Assembly: GCA_963971535.1 (NCBI GenBank)
Contig: OZ020589.1
Location: 75,281,811 to 75,345,810 of the forward strand
Source of the DNA: Notolepis coatsorum
Lineage: Eukaryota; Chordata; Actinopteri; Aulopiformes; Paralepididae
DNA: 64,000 nt
Direction of reading: 5' to 3'
How positions within the stretch are numbered: position 1 is the first letter of the stretch; each line of letters opens with the position of its first letter. Positions 20,179-28,860 of the stretch are shown here, in pieces. The notes under the pieces were generated by a model, which was not told the origin of the DNA, did not search any database, and saw only the letters and a list, made by a program, of their open reading frames with translations. The position numbers and the translations under genes were made by a program.

Positions 20179-20600
20179 TGTTACGAACTGGCTCAAGCTC
20201 GCAACAAGAATAGGGAGACACAGGCACAATTTAAGAAATAACAAAGAATTTATTGTCAGTAATATAAAGGAGCAGCCAATGTATCAGTCAGCAGTGTGTG
20301 GATGAGTGTATGTGCAGCATGAATGTGTAGGTGTAAAAGCAAAGAAAAGCAACCAAAACAAATGAACCAAAAGTAACAGCCAAATGACCAAAGAACCAAA
20401 TAATCAACAAACAGCAACCAAACAAACAAAGAACCAAAAACAAATGGGGAGTTCGCCAGAGATCAGAGGCAGCCTCTCTCTGATATCCTGCTGGGACACA
20501 CCGGCCCAGGTGTGCACCAATTAGCTGACGAGCCTTCCCCAGCTCTGCTCTGCCAGCCAGAGCAGAGGAAGACAACACAGTGTGGGGGAGGGTCGTCACA
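20179..20600 (-). mobile_element. 3' LTR of the gag-only Gypsy derivative
   Basis: 422 bp. On the minus strand it begins TGTGACGACC and ends GTTCGTAACA. The polypurine tract TATGGGGGAGG lies just upstream (20601-20612). It differs from 23587-24016 by a short indel and about six substitutions. Confidence 0.92.
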
Positions 20601-20742
20601 CCTCCCCCATAAGACAGGGACCCTAGGGTCACTGTTTTCAACCCAGACACCGTATTACACTCTTTAATAAAAATTACATTTCCTCCAAAAAGTGACAGCT
20701 GAACATGGGTTGCATAGATCCCCATCCAGCCACTCCACCCCA

Positions 20743-20842
20743 GCCTCAGCAACTCCGGTGCGCCAGAGAAGCCCTTTAAGAGTAGAGGGAGCCCCAGCCT
20801 CAGCAACTCCGGTGCGCCAGAGAAGGCTTTTAAGAGAAAAGG
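20743..20842. repeat. Tandem duplication of about 50 bp
   Basis: Two copies of a unit containing GCCTCAGCAACTCCGGTGCG followed by CCAGAGAAG and TTTTAAGAG. It lies between the coiled-coil frame and the 3' LTR. Confidence 0.85.
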
Positions 20843-20874
20843 GGTTAGTAACCGGAATGGGCAGACAGACATTT

Positions 20875-21165
20875 TTAAACACATGGGTGAAGATTAGGAT
20901 TTTTATATATTTTTTCCTCTTCCTCTCTCTCCATGTTCACTCCATTCTCCCCTTTTCCCTCAGTCATCTGTTGTCTGAGCTGCTCCTCTCTGCCACCTCC
21001 TGCCTGAGCCTGGTCAACAACAGCTTGCTGCCGCTGGAGACGATCAATCTCAGTTTTCACATCCTTCTGCAGATTATCCAGCGGTCCTTGCAGCTCAGTC
21101 AGCTTGCCCTCCGATTGGCTGAGGGAGGTCTTGAGGGCGGAGACTTCCTGGTTGTGGCTGAGGGA
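20875..21165 (-). CDS. Coiled-coil reading frame in place of pol; possible captured exon
   Basis: Minus strand from about 21165: EVSALKTSLSQSEGKLTELQ then GPLDNLQKDVKTEIDRLQRQ and a Gln/Glu-rich tail to the stop at 20875. The regular Leu/Val/Ile spacing suggests a coiled coil, unlike any usual Gypsy pol domain. Immediately upstream the minus strand reads CTGTTTCCCTCAG, a good splice-acceptor string, where protease homology stops. This could be a host exon captured by the element or a lineage-specific extra gene. No start codon of its own is certain. Identity is unknown. Confidence 0.45.
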   Translation of the reverse strand, partial: SLSHNQEVSALKTSLSQSEGKLTELQGPLDNLQKDVKTEIDRLQRQQAVVDQAQAGGGREEQLRQQMTEGKGENGVNMEREEEEKIYKNPNLHPCV

Positions 21166-22024
21166 AACAGGACAGCGGGCACAGGAAAAGTAACATTCTC
21201 TCGTGGTACTGCACAGGCTGGCAACACGTCTGGGTTACACTCATTCTTATGTGGCTCTCCCACCAGCGGTGCCGAAGTACCCACTAATGAAGGTGGCACG
21301 TCACGCTTACCAACCAAGTCATTACCTAAAATCACTGCCACTCCTTCAACAGGCAACGAGGGCCGAACTCCCATTGACACCACCCCCTGTACCAGATCTG
21401 AGGAGAACATGAGGTTATGAAGGGGAGCAGACACAACTTGTAACCCCATCCCACAAACCCGTACATCACGACCTGTATATGATTTGGGTGAAAAAGGCAA
21501 TGCCGAGCCCACAATAAATGAATCCAACGCATATCGGTATCGGTATCTTGCAGGATTTTAACCGGTACAAAGGAATCACTTCCCACCAACGAAACATGAC
21601 CCTCCGTAATATAAGGAGAATAACCGCTTTCAATGTCTGATATTGTAGCTGTTACTGTCGCAGGTCTTGTATGCCACCTAACTGCATCAATGGCATCAGC
21701 CTTGCTACCAATACGAGCAGGTGCAGCCAACGCGACAGGTCTCACCTGGCCATTTTCATTTGAGAATTCCGCCTTTGCTCTGCGACTAGGGCACTCATTC
21801 TTCCAATGCCCTTCACACCGACAGTAATGACAATTGGTACTATCGCCATTCTCCTTCCCAGAACCATTATTAGGCCTAGAATAAGCCGATTCCACGTTTG
21901 ACCCAAAACGTCTGTCTGTGCGTGGAGAAAATCTACTCTGCTGCACACTACTACCTGCTTCGGCAAATGTACGTTTATGAATTAGACTAAATTCATCAGC
22001 CAACATTGCTGCTTCTTGCAGAGT
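21166..22024 (-). pseudogene. Gypsy gag zinc knuckle and protease, active site disrupted
   Basis: Minus strand: LADEFSLIHKRTF, then CHYCRCEGHWKNEC (complete CX2CX4HX4C knuckle), then a retropepsin start VSLVGSDSFVPVKILQDT. The active site, expected as DTG, reads DTDTD because GATACC is repeated. The frame also shifts there, and protease resumes one frame over with LPFSPKSYTGRDVRVCGMG, then GVAVILGNDLVGK. So gag-pro is recognisable but protease is dead as read. Confidence 0.8.
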
Positions 22025-22879
22025 TTAAACTTTTCGTTCGTTTAAGTAAGTAGCAATACTATATGGCACACAGTTTTTTATTTGCTCTAGTACTACTAAA
22101 TCTGACAGTTCCTGAAAAGTTCCAACATCTGACGCAGAACACCATCGAGTAAACTGTACCACCAGATCACGGACAAAATCAACATGAGTCTGGTGCTCCC
22201 TTTTTTCCCAATTTCTAAAACGTTGCCGATATGCTTCGGGGACCAACTCATATGCACGCAACACTATAGTTTTAACTGTCACATAGATCTTACTGTCTGC
22301 TACAGTCAAAGAAGCGTAAGCTTCTTGTGCCTTTCCTGTGAGGACACACTGCAACAACAAAGTGCACTCCTCATCAGACCACTTTCTTGCATTTTCCACC
22401 CGCTCAAACAAAGAAAAAAACACGTCCGGATCCTTTTCTGTGAACTGGGGAAGCAGTTGCCGGTTAGATCCCACATTAAATGTACTTTCCTCCTGACCAG
22501 TGACCCCGGAAGACATTTTTCCCTCAATTATTTGCTTCAACTTAATGTGTTCCATCTCCAATTGTATTATTTCATGTTCCACTTTAAATTTGTCATGTTC
22601 CATACTAAGAGTATGAGTAAGAGTTAACAACTCCTTTTGCTGTTCAAAGGTCAAAGCTACAGGGGTCACTGTAGGTGAAATGACAGGTTTATCTATATCA
22701 AACAAAATCTCCCTCCCCACCAATGTGTCTCTCAACAATACTCTCACATCTTCCTTCAAACGTTTATCAGTCACCTCAATCTCAAAGTGCTCAGCAATTT
22801 TTTGCAGGTGTTCCTTTGTACACTGGTTCAATAACTCCATTGAAGGTGTGTGTATAAAGTCTTTCACAATGGACGCCAT
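22025..22879 (-). pseudogene. gag: Gypsy gag (capsid part), one premature stop
   Basis: Starts at ATG 22879 (MASIVKDFIHTPSMELL). The longer frame to 22897 begins with GTG. The N-terminal helical region is LNQCTKEHLQKIAEHFEI. A Glu/Lys-rich stretch follows, then a SCAN-like part LLPQFTEKDPDVFFSLFERV and LRAYELVPEAYRQRFRNW. TAA at 22025-22027 interrupts after YLNERKV, and the same frame resumes with TLQEAAMLADEF, so a single nonsense change separates it from the zinc knuckle. It is a close relative of the gag at 17568-18697. Confidence 0.85.
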
Positions 22880-23586
22880 ATTTAAAGCACTAATCACTAC
22901 TTATATAGAAAACAAACAGAAAACATGGTGAGCAAGACTTTCCGAGTGCCAATCCCTAACCATATACAATGATATTTGTATTTTTGAGCAACCCTGGTTC
23001 CCTACCAATATCACTACTCTGAACCTAACGGTCTTCTTTCTTTACCCTCGACAGAGACCGAAGTCTCCACCTTACAGACTCCATTTCAAAACAAAAAAGG
23101 AAAAAATAATAAATTTAGTGGACTGTTGGAAGTACTGATACAGTACAGCTGGTCCACTCGGCGCCTACCTAACCAGGGCTACTCACTACCACTTTTAAAC
23201 AGATTAAATAGCACTCAAAAAGTCATACTCACCACACGCTGCATGTCCACAGAGGAGAGGATTCACCACACTGCCAGCCATCACAAAACTGCAAAACTAA
23301 AGGTCAATTTGAAGAAAATAACCAATTTAACATTCAACATTTCCAATTTGCACCTGAATCTCCCCCAATCCAAGACATATTAAATTAATTTCAGCAAACA
23401 AATACGTTTCCAGGTTACTCACCACACTGGCAACCAGTCCACCCTAGATCACTCCCACTAGGGCCCAATGTAGGAAGTGAAAAATATGAACATGCTGACA
23501 TTTTTTTCCCCCTTACAAACAATTCTAGGGTCCAAATTGTTTTTCTTTTATAATACCGGATGTATTCTTTTTTGACGAGCCCCACT
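22880..23586 (-). other. Leader between 5' LTR and gag, with primer-binding site
   Basis: About 700 bp untranslated. Next to the LTR the minus strand reads GTGGGGCTCGTC (about 23574-23585), matching the start of the tRNA-Pro-like site of the sister element but with one G fewer. Confidence 0.65.
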
Positions 23587-24016
23587 TGTTACGAACTGGC
23601 TCAAGCTCGCAACAAGAATAGGGAGACACAGGCACAATTTAAGAAATAACAAAGAATTTATTGTCAGTAATATAAAGGAGCAGCCAATATATATGAGTAT
23701 CAGTCAGCAGTGTGTGGATGAGTGTATGTGCAGCATGAATGTGTAGGTGTAAAAGCAAAGAAAAGCAACCAAAACAAATGAACCTAAAGTAAGAGCCAAA
23801 TGGCCAAAGAACCAAATAATTAACAAACAGCAACCAAACAAACAAAGAACCAAAAACAAATGGGGAGTTCGCCAGAGATCAGAGGCAGCCTCTCTCTGAT
23901 ATACTGCTGGGACACACCGGCCCAGGTGTGCACCAATTAGCTGACGAGCCTTCCCCAGCTCTGCTCTGCCAGCCAGAGCAGAGGAAGACAACACAGTGTG
24001 GGGGAGGGTCGTCACA
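23587..24016 (-). mobile_element. 5' LTR of the gag-only Gypsy derivative
   Basis: 430 bp, TG...CA, paired with 20179-20600, followed by the AGGC target copy at 24017-24020. Confidence 0.92.
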
Positions 24017-24020
24017 AGGC

Positions 24021-24775
24021 CTCACTAGAGTAGGTTTTGAGGTCTCTAGATGTGACTGTTTTGTGACAGCCGGCCTTTTGTTTTAGCTTTTTGTGGGTAC
24101 AGAATATCATATAATGATCGCTTAACCCACATGCTATAACCCCTTTATTGGAGATCCTGGAATTGTCAGAGGTCAGAATGAGATCAATGGTAGTCTGTGT
24201 TGAATCACATACTCGTGTGGGTGATTAGCTGGCTGAGTCCATGCAGATCACAAAACCTACTGAAGGATTTGAAGACGGGTGCATCTTTTCGTTGCATATC
24301 CGTGTTCCAATCCCCAATAAGAATCTTTTCTGCATCTTCAGCTCCAGCTAAGCACACATCCAGAATATCATAAAAGCCATTTTGTTCTGGCGGTCTGTAA
24401 ATTGTGCCGACTAGAACAGATTTAGCCCTTTCAAATAGAATTTCCACCCATACAGTTTCAATTTCCTCATGATATAGGTCAGTACGGTTAATGAATTTGG
24501 TGTCCTTATGTATGTGTAACGGAGGTACCGCGTGTCTATCCACAGTCACGATGGACTGTGTATAGTGAAGTGGCTGTGGACGTTAAGCGGTACTGCAAGT
24601 AAACTCACTCCCCAGAGGAATCCAGACCCATTACTAAGAAGTTAATTCACCTCTTGGTATAGTGGTCTGTGATGCCGCCCGCGGCGCGGGAGACCGGGGT
24701 TCAACTCCCACTCGGGGCATGTCAAATAAGACCGGTTAGATATGTACATGCAGACACCACCTCCATACTTGTTTC
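24021..24775 (-). pseudogene. L2/CR1-type LINE endonuclease domain, interrupted
   Basis: Minus strand, upstream to downstream: KYGGGVCMYI (24775-24746), then after the tRNA-like insert HKDTKFINRTDLYHEE and VWVEILFERAKSVLVGTIYR. ILIGDWNTDMQ and CDLHGLSQLITH follow, then TTIDLILTSDNS and GVIACGLSDHYMIFC. GDWN and SDH are the AP-endonuclease signature. Its continuation toward RT is at 19742-20174. The insertions and frame changes make it a fossil. Confidence 0.82.
24513..24740 (+). repeat. Repeat unit with a tRNA-Asp-like module, copy 1
   Basis: 228 bp flanked by TATGTA at 24507-24512 and 24741-24746. Removing it restores the LINE endonuclease frame. The last third (about 24650-24718) has GGTATAGTGGT (box A-like), GCGGGAGACCGGGGTTCAAC (T-stem/box B) and strongly resembles tRNA-Asp. 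The acceptor stem does not pair, so it is a pseudo-tRNA. A second copy lies at 42191-42417. The tRNA-like part is at the 3' side, not the 5' side as in ordinary SINEs. Confidence 0.75.
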
Positions 24776-24965
24776 TATCATTTTCACCTGACAACTATGA
24801 GTTTCCATCTCCCCCAGATCCCCTCCCCGCTGAACAGGCAGCCAGAGCGACCAGTAGGAGTCACTGTTGCAATGACCAGGTCTCATATCCCCACCGGCTT
24901 CCCACCCGTGAACACTGCCAATTGTCTTCATAGGGACAACTGATGGGGATACATGCATGCAACAT
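24776..24965 (-). mobile_element. SINE fragment
   Basis: The minus strand has CTATGAAGACAATTGGCAGT, GTGGGAAGCCGG and CCTACTGGTCGCTCTGGCTG, related in layout to the body of fish tRNA-derived SINEs. Both ends are unclear. Confidence 0.4.
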
Positions 24966-25072
24966 GTAAACAACATGTTTTTACTTGCTGGATATAAAAA
25001 CAAATGTTTTACAAAGTACACCGGGCAGAAAATGAGTGGCCTATGTGTGTTCCTCTACTGGCCTTAACATGT

Positions 25073-25123
25073 GAAGAAGAAGAAGAAGAAGAAGAAGAAG
25101 AAGAAGAAGAAGAAGAAGAAGAA
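25073..25123. repeat. (GAA)n microsatellite
   Basis: About 16 GAA units. The poly-Lys and poly-Leu frames are artefacts. Confidence 0.95.
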
Positions 25124-25329
25124 GATGGGAAGAACTGAGATAGAAATGAATGGAGACACAGAGACCCAAATACAAGTACTTACAGTGCGTTTTGGTGCAG
25201 TAACTATACCTAATGGTTCTCAAACATCACCCACAAAGTCTGTCTTTGTGAGCATTTTCACTACTGAGAGAAGAGGGAAGAGCAGCAGAGAGGAAACACA
25301 AGATACAGGCAGTTGGTGTCAGTGGCACA

Positions 25330-25667
25330 GCCCTGTAAGGTTGTGGAAAAAAAGTCAGCACACCGTCTGCCGTGTCCCCAAGTTTAATTTACTATAACAC
25401 AATGTTTCGGCCTGTGGCATTTGTCAAGTGTCACCAACATGTGAAAAGGGGTGGGGTATATATACATACATATTAGGGGTCAAGGTTGAACCAGGTCAAG
25501 GTTCAAATCAATTAGCCTATAGGCTACACATTTACAAAACATACTGCAGCTCAAGTGCCAGAACATACGGTACATAGTTACAATAACAGTAGTACGGTAG
25601 TTAGTAGTTAGATGTAACACATGCAAAATAGAGAAAAAAATACATAATAAGAAAACTTAAACTTAAA
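25330..25667 (-). mobile_element. 3' terminal region of the Penelope-like element
   Basis: The minus strand contains CCACAGGCCGAAACATTG (about 25406-25423), the GCCGAAAC style of core found in the hammerhead ribozymes of Penelope-like element ends. The expected CTGATGA box upstream is degenerate (TTGACAA). The coding end of the element is at 26416, and an L1-like fragment is inserted between. Confidence 0.55.
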
Positions 25668-26391
25668 CTTGTGTTTAAACGGTGCTCTTGGTACATTTAT
25701 GCATATGTATTGGGAATGCCCTCCTGTTAAGATATTCTGGGAAGAAGTAACCACTCAATTATCAGAATTTTTATCTCTGACCATACCTGTACTGCCTTCT
25801 GTATTGTTGTTGAATGATGTTTCTCAGTTATCAACCTCTGTACATGTAAAGAGACAAATTCTGTCCGGTCTTACGGCTGCCAAAAAGTTTATAGCATCAC
25901 GCTGGATTCAACCGGATAAAATGTGCCGAAAGGTATGGGTTCTTACCTATCTCAATGTGATTTATCTAGAGATATCTACCGCACAAATTTTAGGTGTTAA
26001 TGAAGCCAGCATAGCAATCTGGTTAGATGTGGTGGAGAAGATAAAGGGTAGCATATGAATTTGTAATCCCTGATGTTAAACGGAATAGTGGATGTATAGT
26101 CCAAAAGGGGGTCCTGAGGGGGGGGTGGAGGGGGAGGGAAGGGGAAGGAAAGAGTGAGGAAGAGCGAGCAAGAGCATATGTATTGTATTGTATTGTATTG
26201 TATTGTATTTATTATTTTTATGTCTTTTAATCTACATTTATTTTGATTTAATTACTGGACTGTCATTATTGCTATTATTATGTCGATCATTGTCCTGTGA
26301 TTTATCATAGATTTCTACTATTAATGTATTGTTTGTCTAGTTTTATGTTAAAAAAGGGGAAATAACAAACATTTGTTAAAAAAAAAAAAAA
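25668..26391 (+). mobile_element. 5'-truncated L1-like LINE: ORF2 C terminus and 3' UTR
   Basis: About 125 codons align with the end of ORF2 at 13830-14195. Shared features include FMHMYWECPP (there YMHMYWDCPP), SGLTAAKKFIASRW (there AGVTAAKKLIAMRW) and LNVIYLEISTA (there LDVIYLEISTA). The stop is near 26056. The 3' UTR has (TATTG)n at 26181-26210 and a 13-A tail at about 26378-26391. The protein similarity is moderate, so this is a sister family of the full-length LINE. Confidence 0.85.
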
Positions 26392-26415
26392 CAGAACCAG
26401 ACAGAATGTGTGTAT

Positions 26416-27592
26416 TTACAGGAAGGGTTTAATGTCAAACTCTTCATTCAGTCCAAGAGGGGCCATAGTCTGGAGGGTGTGTATATGGTAGGTCTCTCTC
26501 TGTAAAAGTAGTTTGCCATGGTCTCCGCCTCTCGCTGGTCTCTCTACCTTTTCAATGCCTGTGTATCTTTTTTTTTTTCTTTTTTTTTTGTTATTATCTT
26601 TTTCCCCCTCCTTTTTTCAATTTTTTTCTCCCATCCCACTGTTAGTCGTTATGCCAATTCCCAACCCCCTTCCTGGTTGTTGCGCACTTTCCCCTACTGT
26701 TGGTCCGAGAGGCCGGAGACTGTCACATGCTTTCCTCCGACGCATGTGCAGCCAACCGGCAGCCAGCCTGGCCGCGCAGATTCTCACTGGGAGAGTGTAA
26801 CGTGTGGGAGGCCGCACTACCTCTCTCCAGATCCTACCCTCGCTGAGCAGGCGCCCCGACCGAACTGTAGGGGTCGCTGTCCACAATGCCCAGGACCCAC
26901 CGCCAGCTTTCCCCACCCCCTAATACTGCCAATTGTATTAGTGTGAACGGCCAGCCAAGCTGGTGACAACGCCGAGAGCTGGATTCGAACACGCGAACCC
27001 AGCGTCTCCAGCGTTGGTGATGAACACAATCTCCGCTACGCCACCTGACCGCCCATGCCTGTGTATCTTAATGTGCTGATATTGTGTCCTGCCTGTCTAA
27101 AGTGTACTGCAACCAGGTTATGTTCATCACCACATCTGATGTTGCTGCGGTGTTCGCTGATGCGTGTTTTGAGTTGCCGGTTGGTTTTGCCTACATAGCT
27201 CAGGCCACATGGATATTTTATTAGGTAGATGCCATGAGTGGAGCTACAGGTGATGAAGCCACGGACTCTGAGGGTTTTACCATTAAGTGGATGTGTGTAG
27301 GTCTTACTCTTAATAGTATACCCACACACTGTGCACAGTTACCACACTTGTAGTTCCCATCCGGGGTGTTATCAAGGAACGTGGGTCTGTGAGCCGTGGG
27401 TGGGCTGTAGGATCTCACTAGTTGGTTTCTCAGGTTGGGGGGGCGTTTGTAAACTACAGTGGGAGGTTCCTTGAAGACAGATTGGAGTTTGGGATCAGAG
27501 TTGATGATGTAGGATCTTAGTGAATTCAAAACCTACAGGAGAATATGTAGTGCAGCACAGCAGGGACTGGTCCTTAGTGGGTCTAATGCTAG
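26416..27592 (-). pseudogene. Penelope-like element: linker and GIY-YIG endonuclease
   Basis: Minus strand. From the ERV-like insertion site it reads through a linker with NYKCGNCAQC (zinc-binding Cys pattern). Then come SSTHGIYLIKYPCGLSYVGK (the GIY and YVG strands) and TNRQLKTRISEHRSNIR, with the catalytic Arg and His in place. The C-terminal part continues across the SINE (26570-27054) to the TAA at 26416-26418. GIY-YIG fused to RT is diagnostic of Penelope-like elements. At least one frameshift near 27530 and two insertions inactivate it. The RT part is at 38431-39430. Confidence 0.88.
26570..27054 (-). mobile_element. tRNA-derived SINE, copy 2
   Basis: 485 bp, minus strand. It begins GGGCGGTCAGGTGGCGTAGC (box A region), has GTTCGAATCC (box B) and ends in an A-rich tail. 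Exact 15-bp duplication ATGCCTGTGTATCTT at 26555-26569 and 27055-27069. Same family as 3130-3575. It sits inside the Penelope-like C-terminal coding region. Confidence 0.92.
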
Positions 27593-28860
27593 TGAAGTAT
27601 ATTCTCAAGCTAAACCCGGCGCTGATCTGCTCTGCGTTGTGATTCAAAACTTTACAGCCCTGGGATATACTTATGACGCTCAGCTGTGCAGGCAGGAGAA
27701 ATCAGGAGGAGAAGAGGGTTATTTCAAACGGAGTGGTTTATTAAATCCACAAAGTTATACAAAAAATGATCTGTTTCAATTAAAAGTAAAGAATGCTATA
27801 ATATTGAGGTACCGAAAGCACTATGCCGCTTGCCCTCAATATTAGACTAAGCAAGTAGATTAAAGAATGATAATTGTTGATGAGCTTTGTTCTCTGGCTG
27901 AATGAACAAAGCAGTTCTGTTTTTCCCTCCAAAAGTTCTTTTGTCCTTTTTTGTCCTGCTGCTGCTCCTCTGTGTGAAGGTGGGTGTGGTTCCTCCTGGT
28001 CAGTTGGGTTCAGAGTCCCCCTCCCCATCACAACCTCCTATTATATCCCAAGGCCCAGCGTCTCGGTGTGATGACATCATCAAATTCTTTCCTCCAATGC
28101 CAGGCCTGCTAAGTTATGATTTGAAACTAGGGGTTTGGCTTAATAGGCCAACCCCCCTTACTTTGTTTACCCCCAGAGAATAGTTTCCCTGTATTTTTAA
28201 TACTTTGATTGATGAACCTCAAGATATATTGATTACATAAACACAGATATATCATACTTAAACACATTACTTGTACACATTCTGTTATTTTTAAGACTAG
28301 TTTCACCTTAAGTGAAACTAATCTTCTTTACCACAAAGTCTGCTGACTTTCAATAAATTGCTACCAAGTCTAATCATTCTTTTAGCTTACATCAATATTT
28401 TATACAGTTTTAGTATGACTTCAAAATTATTACCACAATGTAAACAGGCCTAATTATACTTTATATCAAACTAATCTAAGTGTGTTATCAGCCATTTGCA
28501 GTTATACTTAGTATTTAGCAAACCAGGTGGCCACATATGTGTCTCCTACTAGGAGACACATGTGTTTAGCTAGGGCTTCCTGTCCTTTGTTCTACAACCC
28601 CCTAAGGGGAAGTAGGTTATCTTCCTGATTAGCCACCGAACCCGTTTAACAACCTCTCTATTATTACTTCAGCTGCCACTATATGCAAATGACCTAGCAC
28701 AAGGTCTCTGTAAACACACACACTCTATGAGCTAAGTCAGTCCTAGTCAAATCAGGTTTAAACTATATTTGATTGCCAATTGTTCCACTTTGACTGTTTC
28801 TATCAGACTATTACACATTAGTTTGATTTGAACTATGATCTATGTTCAAAATATACCACA
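27593..28860 (-). mobile_element. 3' LTR of the ERV-like element
   Basis: 1268 bp, same length as 37163-38430. Minus strand begins TGTGGTATATTTTGAAC and ends GAGAATATACTTCA. TATA-like GGGATATAATAGG at about 28037-28049 and AATAAA at 27737-27742. No strong polypurine tract precedes it (minus strand GAGTGTGGAAAC). Confidence 0.95.

Larger units (their letters stand above)
20179..24016 (-). mobile_element. Non-autonomous LTR retrotransposon: gag and protease only, no RT or integrase
   Basis: LTRs at 20179-20600 and 23587-24016 with AGGC duplicated at 20175-20178 and 24017-24020. The 3-kb interior carries gag and part of protease, homologous to the element at 6251-19158 (both share LRAYELVPEAYRQRFR). 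In place of RT, RNase H and integrase there is about 0.5 kb that includes a coiled-coil reading frame. It would need proteins supplied in trans. It is inserted in an L2/CR1-type LINE. Confidence 0.9.

Noticed and set aside
20692..21420. Plus-strand 242-codon frame
   Set aside because: Antisense of protease and the coiled-coil frame; no motifs of its own.
24650..24718. A functional tRNA-Asp gene
   Set aside because: Box A and box B regions are good but the acceptor stem does not pair and the anticodon arm is altered; it recurs as part of a repeat unit.
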